60,596 nucleotides of DNA from Acidobacteriota bacterium (lineage in GTDB: Bacteria > Acidobacteriota > Terriglobia > Terriglobales > Acidobacteriaceae): NCBI GenBank assembly GCA_018268775.1, contig JAFDVV010000050.1:1-60596 (forward strand), read 5' to 3'. Positions 33,730 through 41,506 of the stretch are shown here, one piece after another. Under the pieces are notes generated by a model. It saw only the letters and a list, made by a program, of their open reading frames with translations. It did no database searches and was not told where the DNA came from. Every line of letters begins with the position of its first letter. Within the stretch, counting starts at the first letter, position 1. A program made the position numbers and the translations under genes.

Positions 33730-36249
33730 CTACTCCGCCCGCAGCACCTCCGATGGCTCAACCGCTGCGGCCTTTCGCGCCGGTAACAGCGCTGCGATCA
33801 CTGCGACGGCAGCGACGAGCACCGCCGCTCCCGCAAGCACGTAGGGGTCCGACGGAGTGACGCCGAACAACTGCGTGCGCAGCAGCCGCGCCAGCGCCAC
33901 GGCCAGCGGCAGGCCAACGAGGATGCCAGCGCTCGCGAGCTTCAACACGTCGCCAAACACGAGCCGCGACACCAGCCACCGCGACGAGCCCAGCGCCATG
34001 CGTATGCCGATCTCTTTGGTGCGCTGCGCCGTCGTGTAGGCCATCACGCCGTAGAGTCCAACGCCGGCCAGCAGCGTTGCCAGCAGGCCAAAGGCGATGG
34101 CGAGGAGCGCGATCATGCGCTCGTTCTCCATGTCGCGGTCGATCTGGCCGTCCATCGTGCGCAGGTCGTCGATCGCCAGCAACGGGTCAACTGACGCGAC
34201 GGTCCTGCGGATGGTTGCGAAGACCGCCTCCGGCGGTGTCTGCGTGCGCACGTAGTACGAGATCGAGCGATTGAGGTCCTGCCCCGTCATCTGCTCGAGC
34301 GGCTGATACAGGGATGGATTGATCTCGCCGCGAAGGCTGGTCTGCGCGAAGTCGCGCGTCACGCCGACGATCTCCGTGTCGAAGGGGCGATTGTCTCCGC
34401 CGCCGTCGAACAGTCTCTGGCCGATCGCTTTGTTCACGGAGCCGAAGTAACGCTTGGCCAAGGTCTCGTTGACGATCGCCACCTTGGGATGCGCCGCGTC
34501 GTCAGTCTCTGTAATGCTTCGGCCTGCGAGCAGCGGTATGCGCGCCGTCTCCAGAAGGCCGGGGCCGACGTTCATCTTGGTGATGGTCATGTCTTCGTCT
34601 GGCGCGGTCTTGTATCCGGCGAAGGTCACGTTGCCCGAGTGCGACGACTGGCCGAGCAGAGGACTGTTCGATGCGCCCGCGCTCTCAACGCCGGGCATCG
34701 CGCGCAGGGCTTCCAGCATGCGGACACGTACCGCCGGAAGCCGCGTGGCATCGTAGCCCGACAGCTTGGGATCGAGCGTGAAACCAATCAGGTGGTCCGT
34801 CTTGAAGCCGACATCGTGCGAGCGCAACTGCTGCATGGTGCGGACGAACAATCCTGCGCCAACCAGCAGCAGGAGGCTCAGGCATATCTGCGCTCCAACA
34901 ACCACGCGGCGGAAGCCGAGCTTGCCGCCGGTGCCCGTCGACGTGTGTGAGCGCAGCGACTTCATCAGGTCGGGTCTGAGTATCTGCGCCGCGGGCGCAA
35001 GGCTGAAGACGATGCTCACCAGGATGGCAACCGCAAAGTTGAAGGCCAGCAGGCGGGCGTCGAGCGACGACCCAAAGGGCCCGCCGGAGTCGCCAAGGCG
35101 CTTCGTCAACAGACGAATCGCCGTGGGGGCGAGCGTAAGTCCAACTGCGCCGCCGCCGATGCCGATCAGCAGCCCCTCCAGCAGAAGCTGCTGCACAATC
35201 CTTCCCGAACGCGCGCCGAGCGCGTAGCGCAGCGAGAACTCCCGCACACGCCCGGCCGAACGCACCAGCAGCAGGCTGGCCACGTTGACCGCCGCAATCA
35301 GCAATACCAGCGCGGCCATGCCCATCATTACCAGCAGCGGCGTCTGATAGTCGTCGCGGTTGTACGAGAAGCCTCGCGCCGCGGGCTGCACCAGCAGACG
35401 GCTGTTCGTCAGGTACTGGTCGGTAAAGCTCTTCGAGGCCGTGCCCAGCGCCTTCAGCTCGTCGGCACGCAGAGCGTGCCACAGCGGAGCGCACATCACC
35501 TCGGCCTCGGTGGCGCTCACGCCGTCCTTCAGACGTCCCACGATATTCAGCCAGCGGTCCGTGTGGTCGGTCAACGCCTTGTCGCGGCCGGGCATCACCT
35601 CGCCAAGCATCGACATCGGCACAAACAGCGCGGGCGTCTCGCCCCACACCGCGCTGTGGAACTTCGCCCCCGCGACGCCGACCACCTTGAACGGATGCCC
35701 GTTCAGCGAGATGTTCTGTCCCACAATCGAAGCATCGCCGCCGGTGTGCCTCTGCCAGTAGTCGTAGCTCAGCACCATCACCGGAGCGGCGTCCTTCTGC
35801 ATATCTTCGGCCTGCGAGAAGAACCTGCCCAACGCGGGGGCCACGCCCAGCATGGTGAAGTAGTTGCCGCTGACGATCTCGGCCTCGGCAAACTCGGACG
35901 AGCCGTTGCGCGTAAGTGCGACGGAGGTCTTCGACGTCGCCGCCAGCGCCTCAAACGCCGCCGACTTGTCGCGCAGGTCCAGATACATCGGGTACGAGAA
36001 GTAGCTCTCGATGCCGCCGCCGTGCGAGCTCGAGTGCCCGCGCCATGCCTTGCCCGTGCCTTGCAGATAAACGAGGCGCTCCGGCTTATAGACCGGCAAG
36101 GCCCTCAGCAGCGCCTGGTCGAGCAGCGAGAAGATCGCCGTATTCGCCCCCACGCCCAACGCCAGCGTCAGCACAACGGTCAGCGTGAAAACAGGCGATT
36201 GCCGCAACTGACGGAGTGCATATCGAAGATCGCTCAGTATGTTCTGCAT
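33730..36249 (-). CDS. ADOP-type ABC transporter permease (MacB/FtsX-like, duplicated)
   Basis: An 839-residue inner-membrane permease of the Acidobacterial duplicated orphan permease type (TIGR03434). It has two FtsX-like units: an N-terminal helix (SPVFTLTVVLTLALGVGANTAIFSLLD) and MacB-type periplasmic domain, then three helices around residues 300-430, followed by a second copy with helices near 465, 715, 765 and 805. GVGANTAIFS and RTKEIGIRMALGSSRW are typical. No ATPase gene is next to it, in line with the 'orphan' name. Cargo is unknown. The ATG at 36249 follows AAGGAG. Confidence 0.92.
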   Translation of the reverse strand: MQNILSDLRYALRQLRQSPVFTLTVVLTLALGVGANTAIFSLLDQALLRALPVYKPERLVYLQGTGKAWRGHSSSHGGGIESYFSYPMYLDLRDKSAAFEALAATSKTSVALTRNGSSEFAEAEIVSGNYFTMLGVAPALGRFFSQAEDMQKDAAPVMVLSYDYWQRHTGGDASIVGQNISLNGHPFKVVGVAGAKFHSAVWGETPALFVPMSMLGEVMPGRDKALTDHTDRWLNIVGRLKDGVSATEAEVMCAPLWHALRADELKALGTASKSFTDQYLTNSRLLVQPAARGFSYNRDDYQTPLLVMMGMAALVLLIAAVNVASLLLVRSAGRVREFSLRYALGARSGRIVQQLLLEGLLIGIGGGAVGLTLAPTAIRLLTKRLGDSGGPFGSSLDARLLAFNFAVAILVSIVFSLAPAAQILRPDLMKSLRSHTSTGTGGKLGFRRVVVGAQICLSLLLLVGAGLFVRTMQQLRSHDVGFKTDHLIGFTLDPKLSGYDATRLPAVRVRMLEALRAMPGVESAGASNSPLLGQSSHSGNVTFAGYKTAPDEDMTITKMNVGPGLLETARIPLLAGRSITETDDAAHPKVAIVNETLAKRYFGSVNKAIGQRLFDGGGDNRPFDTEIVGVTRDFAQTSLRGEINPSLYQPLEQMTGQDLNRSISYYVRTQTPPEAVFATIRRTVASVDPLLAIDDLRTMDGQIDRDMENERMIALLAIAFGLLATLLAGVGLYGVMAYTTAQRTKEIGIRMALGSSRWLVSRLVFGDVLKLASAGILVGLPLAVALARLLRTQLFGVTPSDPYVLAGAAVLVAAVAVIAALLPARKAAAVEPSEVLRAE

Positions 36250-36252
36250 CAC

Positions 36253-36633
36253 AGCTCCTTCACTTACAAGACAATGGGATGGCCCCGGTACTGATTAAGC
36301 AGTTATGTCTCCATCGTGCGGCTCGCATTTTCAGGGGCTTAGCGGCGAGAGCGCGCTCTTGTGTGTCCGCATTCGCAACGGTGCGTCCGGAAGCGAACAC
36401 CTGCCTGCGCGCTGCACCGCAAATACGCTCGAGCGACAGATAAGGACACGTCACGAACTCCTTTGTCATTCCGTAGCGCAGCGGAGAAATCTGCTGTTGA
36501 GACGGAAGGATACAAAGGAAAGCAGATTCCTCCGTTTCACTGCGGAATGACAAAGATAAGGTCGAGATGACGAACAAAGGTGCGCAGCGGAGGCATGTGC
36601 ATGTCCAATGCCATTCCGCAGCGCCCCATGTTT
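36253..36633. other. Intergenic region with family B repeats
   Basis: No gene. It contains one complete B element and a stray fragment resembling half an arm near 36610, directly before the GIY-YIG element. Confidence 0.6.
36465..36551. repeat. Family B palindromic repeat
   Basis: Arms GTCATTCCGTAGCGCAGCGG and CACTGCGGAATGAC; inner AATCTGCT/AGCAGATT. About 80 bp from the GIY-YIG element. Confidence 0.9.
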
Positions 36634-37031
36634 GTCATTCCGTAGCGCAGCGAAGGAATCTGCTGTTCAACTACCACTCCGCCGACAGGTCCTCCCAGGC
36701 AGGGTTGTTTTCGTCAATCAGCGCCAGCTTCTTCTGCCGGTTCCAGTCCTTGAGTTCCTTCTCGCGGGCGATCGCATTCAGGACGTAGGTGAAGCGCTCG
36801 AAATAGACCAGGCGGGTAATGTTGTATCGCGCTGTGTAAGCGTGAGAGCGGAGTTCGCGATGCTGGCGGACCCTGTCGGCGATGTTGTTCGTGAACCCTA
36901 CGTAAAGGTTCCGGGAACGGCTTGCAAGAATGTACACGTAGAAGATGTATTCGCGGGACTGCATTCCTGCGGAGGATATCGGAACACTTGGGCGAGGAGA
37001 AGCAGATTCCTCCGCTGCGCTACGGAATGAC
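36634..37031. mobile_element. Candidate mobile unit: family B arms enclosing a GIY-YIG gene
   Basis: The outer 31 bp at each end form a 30-of-31 inverted repeat: left GTCATTCCGTAGCGCAGCGA then AGGAATCTGCT, right its inverted copy. The left arm ends 6 bp after the nuclease stop codon and the right arm begins 37 bp before its start. Elsewhere the same arms enclose short noncoding loops. The layout suggests a nuclease-bearing version of the B repeat; mobility is an inference. Confidence 0.6.
36671..36964 (-). CDS. GIY-YIG nuclease family protein
   Basis: A 97-residue single-domain nuclease of the GIY-YIG superfamily (UPF0213/UvrC-N-like). The core motif is FYVYILASRSRNLYVGFTNN, in which YVY and YVG correspond to the GIY and YIG elements. 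ADRVRQHR holds the catalytic Arg, and IAREKELKDWNRQKK the catalytic Glu; it ends NPAWEDLS as many relatives do. The ATG is placed at 36964 because a longer frame would only translate the flanking repeat. Expected to cleave DNA; target unknown. It fills the inside of a B palindrome. Confidence 0.9.
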   Translation of the reverse strand: MQSREYIFYVYILASRSRNLYVGFTNNIADRVRQHRELRSHAYTARYNITRLVYFERFTYVLNAIAREKELKDWNRQKKLALIDENNPAWEDLSAEW

Positions 37032-37359
37032 AAACAAAGGTGCTGCGGAATGGCAAACAAGGGGCTTCAGCTTGAACCCTTTGTTCGGGGCATTGCTTTT
37101 CTGCATACAACCCATCCCACCACTGTGGGAGTTGCCGGGTGCCCCATACATGACGCAGCCTTATCGCGGCATGTGTGGGAACATTCGAGCGAAGCTCGAA
37201 CCGGCTTGCATAAGACCCTCCCCGGCATGGCCTCCCGCGCCCTCGCTTTCTGCATCCAACCCATCACCGGGAGTTTGCACGTTGAGTCCGGACGCGAAGT
37301 AAAGCAACATATATCAACACTTACTGCGATACCCTGAGGAAAACGCGAGGCCTCTCCCC
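37032..37359. other. Intergenic region with a family A repeat
   Basis: No gene. It contains an A copy and the leader of the beta-barrel gene. Confidence 0.6.
37136..37202 (-). repeat. Family A two-hairpin repeat
   Basis: CGGGTGCCCC, second stem ACATGACGC/GCGGCATGT with mismatch, then TTCGAGCGAAGCTCGAA. Confidence 0.8.
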
Positions 37360-37872
37360 ATGAAATCCATTCGCAGTCTGGTTCTATTTTTTGCCGCCCT
37401 TCTCCTGATTGCCCCTTCCGCTCTCCAGGCGCAGATCGCCGTCTACGGCACGGTGGGCGGAGGAAGCTTCAACAGCGCTCCCGTCACTCTTGGTTATGGT
37501 GGCATCGCAGGTATCTACAAATCCAGCGGCTACGCGCTTCATACGATCTCCGTCGGAGGCGACCTGCGCGGCTCCTTCATGGGACGCGACGGCTTCCACT
37601 ACAACACCTTTGCCGCTGGCCCGCGCATCAGCTTCAACCCGCACGTGATCCCGCTGCACCCCTACGTCGAAGGACTCGTCGGCTTCGCCAACTACAACGG
37701 CGGCAGAGGCACATCGTCGGTCAATCACTTCAACTACCAGGTCGTCGGCGGGCTCGACGCCACCATTCTGCCGCGCATCGACTGGCGTGTGGTCGACATC
37801 GCCTACAGCGTCGCCGCAGGACAGAATCTTCGCGCGACGACATTCTCCACTGGCCTCGTCGTCCGCTTCTGA
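37360..37872 (+). CDS. Outer-membrane beta-barrel-like protein
   Basis: A 170-residue exported protein with signal peptide LVLFFAALLLIAPSALQAQ. The rest alternates polar and aromatic residues as short strands: IAVYGTVGGGSF, LHTISVGGDLRGSF, FNPHVIPLHPYVEGLVGFANY, and it ends in a typical barrel closing strand (STGLVVRF, with terminal Phe). It resembles the OmpA-like or OprF-like small barrels used in outer membranes. Function unknown. Single gene, between repeats. Confidence 0.72.
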   Translation: MKSIRSLVLFFAALLLIAPSALQAQIAVYGTVGGGSFNSAPVTLGYGGIAGIYKSSGYALHTISVGGDLRGSFMGRDGFHYNTFAAGPRISFNPHVIPLHPYVEGLVGFANYNGGRGTSSVNHFNYQVVGGLDATILPRIDWRVVDIAYSVAAGQNLRATTFSTGLVVRF

Positions 37873-37900
37873 TAGCGTCCGCTTCTTCGCAACTGATTTT

Positions 37901-37984
37901 GTCATTCCGTAGTGAGGGAATCTGTTGTTTTGCGCCGGGTGGGTGCGAGCAAAAGCAGATCCCTCCGCTTCGTTGCGGAATGAC
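37901..37984. repeat. Family B palindromic repeat
   Basis: Arms GTCATTCCGTAGTGAGG and CGTTGCGGAATGAC, lying between the barrel gene and the aldo/keto reductase. Confidence 0.85.
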
Positions 37985-38078
37985 AAAGCCTGCGGAGTGG
38001 CAAAGCCTGGGGATGACAAAGATTGCGGAACGGCAAAGTCTGCCGAGTGACCAAGAAAGCGTCGGCGGTCATCGCTCG

Positions 38079-39110
38079 TTACGCCGTCCCCTCCCTTGCG
38101 CCCTTCCATATATCCAGCCCGCCGTCGGTGGCATAGCGGTCGATCTCAGCCAGCTCTGCGCCGGTGAACTTCAGGTTCTTCACCGCGTCCAGCGAGTCGT
38201 CGAGCTGCGCCACGTTGCGCGCCCCAATCAGCGCCGAGGTCACGCGCGAATCGCGCAGCACCCAGGCGATGGCCATCTGCGCCAGCGTCTGCCCACGGCC
38301 CGCGGCGATCTCGTTGAGCGCACGAACGCGCTTCAGGTTGTCTTCGCTCAGCATCGTCGTCTTGAACGACCCGCCCCCGCCTGCGCGCGAATCTTCAGGC
38401 ACTCCCTTGAGATATTTGCTGGTCAGCAGCCCCTGCGCCAGCGGCGAGAAGGCGATGCAACCGGCGCCGAGTGCATCGAGCGTCCCCAGCAGCTCTCCCT
38501 CGACCCATCGGTTGAGCATGGAGTACGACGGCTGATGGATAAACAGCGGCACGCCTTCGCTCTTCAGGATCGCCGCCGCCTCGCGCGTGCGCTCCGGGCT
38601 GTACGACGAGATGCCCACATACAGCGCCTTGCCCTGGCGGACGATGTGCGCGAGCGCGGCCATCGTCTCCTCAAGTGGCGTGTGCATGTCGGGCCGGTGG
38701 TGATAGAAGATGTCGACGTAGTCGAGGCCCATGCGCTTCAGGCTCCCGTCGAGCGAGGCGATCAGATACTTGCGCGAGCCGCCGATGCCGTAAGGCCCGG
38801 GCCACATGTCCCAGCCCGCTTTGGTGGAGACGATCAGCTCGTTGCGATGCGGCGCGAGGTCCTTCTTCAGCATCGCGCCGAAGTTCTCCTCCGCCGAACC
38901 ATACGGCGGCCCATAGTTGTTCGCCAGGTCGAAGTGCGTCACGCCGCGATCGAAGGCGCGGCGCACCATGGCGCGGCCCGTCTCGAAGACATCGGCGCCG
39001 CCGAAGTTCTGCCACAGCCCTAGCGAGATCGCGGGCAACACAATGCCCGACCTGCCGCAACGGCGAAAGTTGGCGGCTTTATAGCGGCCCTCGGCGGGGA
39101 CATATGTCAT
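38079..39110 (-). CDS. Aldo/keto reductase (YghZ/L-glyceraldehyde 3-phosphate reductase-like)
   Basis: A 343-residue NADP-dependent reductase close to the YghZ / voltage-gated K-channel beta-subunit group. The full catalytic tetrad is visible: FDLANNYGPPYGSAEE (Asp, Tyr), VSTKAGWDMWPGPYG (Lys) and DIFYHHRPD (His). SYSMLNRWVE, AFSPLAQGLLTSKYLKG and ALIGARNVAQLDDSL bind the cofactor. Members reduce methylglyoxal and L-glyceraldehyde 3-phosphate; the natural substrate here is inferred. It is unlike the first aldo/keto reductase in the window, which lacks the His. Confidence 0.92.
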   Translation of the reverse strand: MTYVPAEGRYKAANFRRCGRSGIVLPAISLGLWQNFGGADVFETGRAMVRRAFDRGVTHFDLANNYGPPYGSAEENFGAMLKKDLAPHRNELIVSTKAGWDMWPGPYGIGGSRKYLIASLDGSLKRMGLDYVDIFYHHRPDMHTPLEETMAALAHIVRQGKALYVGISSYSPERTREAAAILKSEGVPLFIHQPSYSMLNRWVEGELLGTLDALGAGCIAFSPLAQGLLTSKYLKGVPEDSRAGGGGSFKTTMLSEDNLKRVRALNEIAAGRGQTLAQMAIAWVLRDSRVTSALIGARNVAQLDDSLDAVKNLKFTGAELAEIDRYATDGGLDIWKGAREGTA

Positions 39111-39255
39111 CGCAAGCTCTCTCCTGTCTCGAAAACGTCGAAGAGCGTACGACGGCTGCTCTCGCCCACACTCTCATGTCCAGCCTACATCGAAGCCGGC
39201 GATGTGCCCCATTCACGGCGTGGCATGTCGCAGCCGGTTTTGCTATTGCAGGGCT

Positions 39256-39309
39256 ACAGCAACTCCTGCGCCCGCAGCACCGCTTTCACAGCCTCGTCCG
39301 CCGTTGCGC
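39256..39309 (-). pseudogene. Relict duplicate of the purK 3' end
   Basis: About 48 bp match the last codons of the adjacent purK with six or so differences. Translated, it ends [18 protein letters not shown] then stop, against [18 protein letters not shown] then stop in purK. The upstream part of the copy has been replaced by the A repeat. Confidence 0.75.
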
Positions 39310-39365
39310 CGGGTGCCCCATTCATGCCGCAGGCATGGGTGGGACATTCGAGCGAAGCTCGAACC
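39310..39365 (-). repeat. Family A two-hairpin repeat
   Basis: Short-loop copy (CATGCCGCAGGCATG) joined to the relict purK tail; ends GAGCGAAGCTCGAACC. Confidence 0.85.
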
Positions 39366-39421
39366 GCATTTCATTCAACTGTGCGGCGAAGGCTCATAAA
39401 AGCTCACGAAACCTTGGATTT

Positions 39422-40612
39422 TCACAACGACTCCTGCGCCCTCAGCACTGCTGCCACAGCCTCATCCGCCGTTGCGCCCACCGCGCTCAGATGCCCCATC
39501 TTCCTGCCCTTGCGCGGACGATGCTTCTCGTACAGGTGCAGCCGCACCCCCGGCACGGCGAGCGCGCGGTCGAAGTGCGGCGCTCTGGGCGAGCCGTCTT
39601 CGTTCAGCCAGACGTCGCCCAGCAGGTTGGCGATCGCGCACGGCTGTACAACGCTCACATCGCCCAGTGGCAGGTCGCACACGGCGCGAACAAGCTGCTC
39701 GAACTGGCTCGTAACGCTGGCGCGTTCGCTTGCGTGATAGCTGTTGTGCGGGCGCGGCGCAAGTTCGTTGACCAGCAGGCGTCCGTCGGCGGCGACAAAC
39801 ATCTCGACGGCTAGAATGCCTTCGAGCGTAAAGCTGTTGGCGATCCTCTCCGCCAGCTCGCGCGCCTCGGCGGCCATCGCGTCCGTCAGGGGAGCGGGCA
39901 TCACGCTCCAGGCCAGTATCTGGTTCTCGTGATGGTTCCACGCCGCGGGGTAGACCTTTACCTCGCCCGCGGGTGAACGCGCAACCAGTACCGATATCTC
40001 GCGCTCAAGCTCGATGGCCTTCTCGGCCACGCCCGCGTGCTCACCGAGCGCAGCCCACGCGCCGCGCAACTCGTCTTCAGCGTCTGCGCCGAGACGGAAG
40101 CCAACCTTGCCCTGGCCGCGTCCGTCGTAGCCGCCCGTCGCGCTCTTGCAGAAGACCTTTCCTCCTAGATTTTTGATTGCCTCGCGCAGCTCATCGAGCG
40201 AGCGCACCGCGCGCCAGTCGCCTACAGGAAAGCCGTGCGACTGCAACCATTCCTTCTGCACGATGCGGTCCTGGATCACCTCGAGCACGCCGCGTCCGGG
40301 ACGCACCGGCGTCAGCTTCGACGCGGCGTCGAGACTCTTCAGCGCGATCTGCTCGATCTCCAGCGTCACCACGTCGCAGGCACCAGCCAGGTGCGCGGCC
40401 TCGTGCGCATCGTCCCACGCCGCCTCGATGCAGCCGTCGACGACGAACCGCGCCGGACACGCCGGGTCGGGATCCAGCACCTGGATACGATACCCCATCG
40501 CGCGCGCGGCCATCGCCGTCATGCGGCCAAGCTGGCCACCGCCGAAGATGCCGATGGTCGCGCCGGGAAGAATCGGATTTGCTGTAGTGGTCTTTGAGTT
40601 CGTCCCGCTCAC
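39422..40612 (-). CDS. purK: 5-(carboxyamino)imidazole ribonucleotide synthase
   Basis: ATP-grasp enzyme of purine biosynthesis that carboxylates AIR to N5-CAIR using ATP and bicarbonate. 396 residues. Seen: the N-terminal Rossmann-like [15 protein letters not shown], the ATP-binding [55 protein letters not shown] and the C-terminal domain ending [14 protein letters not shown]. The start overlaps the end of purE by 4 bp, so the two are translationally coupled. Its last ~18 codons are echoed by a diverged copy just downstream. Confidence 0.96.
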   Translation of the reverse strand: MSGTNSKTTTANPILPGATIGIFGGGQLGRMTAMAARAMGYRIQVLDPDPACPARFVVDGCIEAAWDDAHEAAHLAGACDVVTLEIEQIALKSLDAASKLTPVRPGRGVLEVIQDRIVQKEWLQSHGFPVGDWRAVRSLDELREAIKNLGGKVFCKSATGGYDGRGQGKVGFRLGADAEDELRGAWAALGEHAGVAEKAIELEREISVLVARSPAGEVKVYPAAWNHHENQILAWSVMPAPLTDAMAAEARELAERIANSFTLEGILAVEMFVAADGRLLVNELAPRPHNSYHASERASVTSQFEQLVRAVCDLPLGDVSVVQPCAIANLLGDVWLNEDGSPRAPHFDRALAVPGVRLHLYEKHRPRKGRKMGHLSAVGATADEAVAAVLRAQESL

Positions 40613-41124
40613 GCCTTTGCCGCCCCTGCCGCGTCATCGCCAACTGTCTGCGCGAGCACCTCGTCACGCCGCGCCTCACGCCACGCGGCGATCTTCTCGC
40701 GAAGCGCCGCATCGGTCGTCGCGACGATCTGCGCGGCCAGCAATCCCGCATTCGCCGCGCCGGGAGCGCCGATGGCAAGCGTTCCCACGGGGACGCCCTT
40801 CGGCATCTGCACGATACTCAGCAGCGCGTCCATGCCTTGCAGCGCGGTGGCGGGAATCGGCACGCCGAGCACGGGAACGACGGTCTTGGCCGCGACCATG
40901 CCGGGCAGGTGCGCCGCGCCGCCCGCTCCCGCAACGATGACGCGCAGGCCGCGCGCAACGGCTGTTTCGGCGTACTCGAAGAGTAGATCGGGCGTGCGGT
41001 GGGCGGAGACGATGCGCACCTCGTGCGGCACTCCGAACTCGCGGAGCATCTCCACCGCGCCCTGCATCACCGCATAGTCGTTGCGGCTTCCCATGATCAC
41101 TCCAACCAGCGGTGAGGCGTTCAT
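40609..41124 (-). CDS. purE: N5-carboxyaminoimidazole ribonucleotide mutase
   Basis: Converts N5-CAIR, the product of PurK, to CAIR in purine biosynthesis; an octamer in characterised relatives. 171 residues. The class I signature is complete: [17 protein letters not shown] (phosphate site), [21 protein letters not shown] with the active-site His, [18 protein letters not shown] and [35 protein letters not shown]. It is the first gene of the purEK operon. Confidence 0.97.
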   Translation of the reverse strand: MNASPLVGVIMGSRNDYAVMQGAVEMLREFGVPHEVRIVSAHRTPDLLFEYAETAVARGLRVIVAGAGGAAHLPGMVAAKTVVPVLGVPIPATALQGMDALLSIVQMPKGVPVGTLAIGAPGAANAGLLAAQIVATTDAALREKIAAWREARRDEVLAQTVGDDAAGAAKA

Positions 41125-41159
41125 AAGCCGATTATACGGGTTCGATTTCGCCGAGCAGT

Positions 41160-41241
41160 GTCATTCCGAGCGAGCCGCAGGCGAGTCGAGGAATCCCCGC
41201 ATTTCTGGCCTGCGCGGCTGCACCGCTTCACCCGGAATGAC
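41160..41241. repeat. Family B palindromic repeat
   Basis: GTCATTCCGAGCGAGCCGCA at the left, ACCCGGAATGAC at the right. Separates purE from the phage cluster. Confidence 0.8.
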
Positions 41242-41263
41242 ACCTCTGTAAATTCATGCTCCT

Positions 41264-41479
41264 CTACCGCCTGAGAAAATCGATCGCCAGGTGCGCGATC
41301 GTCACCAGCGCGCCGACAGCCGCGGTGAAACCGCGCAGCCGCTGCACGCTGCGCTCGTGGCGCTCCACGCGCTCTTCAATCTGTGTCAGGCGGCCCGGCT
41401 GGCCGATGCCCATCAACTGGTCCATCTGGCTCTTGAGCACGCGCAGGTCGCCAAGGACCTGTCCTTCAAACTCCGTCAT
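41264..41479 (-). CDS. Small coiled-coil protein with C-terminal membrane segment (XhlA-like)
   Basis: A 71-residue protein: an N-terminal amphipathic, coiled-coil-like helix (LGDLRVLKSQMDQLM, then RLTQIEERVERHERSVQRL) followed by one hydrophobic segment (FTAAVGALVTIAHLAIDFL). This layout matches phage XhlA-type membrane proteins that help holins or anchor lysis proteins. A strong AAGGAGGT ribosome binding site supports it. It is the last gene of the phage cluster and 28 bp downstream of the tail-tip gene. No endolysin gene is seen. Confidence 0.65.
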   Translation of the reverse strand: MTEFEGQVLGDLRVLKSQMDQLMGIGQPGRLTQIEERVERHERSVQRLRGFTAAVGALVTIAHLAIDFLRR

Positions 41480-41506
41480 ACTGCACCTCCTTCATGTCCT
41501 GCACGA

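Larger units (their letters stand above)
39111..39421. other. Intergenic region with a relict purK tail and a family A repeat
   Basis: No complete gene. 39256-39309 is a diverged copy of the end of purK and is joined directly to an A repeat. Confidence 0.6.

Noticed and set aside
36260..36570. Short frames beginning SFRSxxEESA in several gaps
   Set aside because: They are translations of B repeats, not genes.
41125..41263. Phage attachment site next to purE
   Set aside because: Only a B repeat is present; no tRNA, no integrase and no matching second copy of a core sequence could be found in the window.
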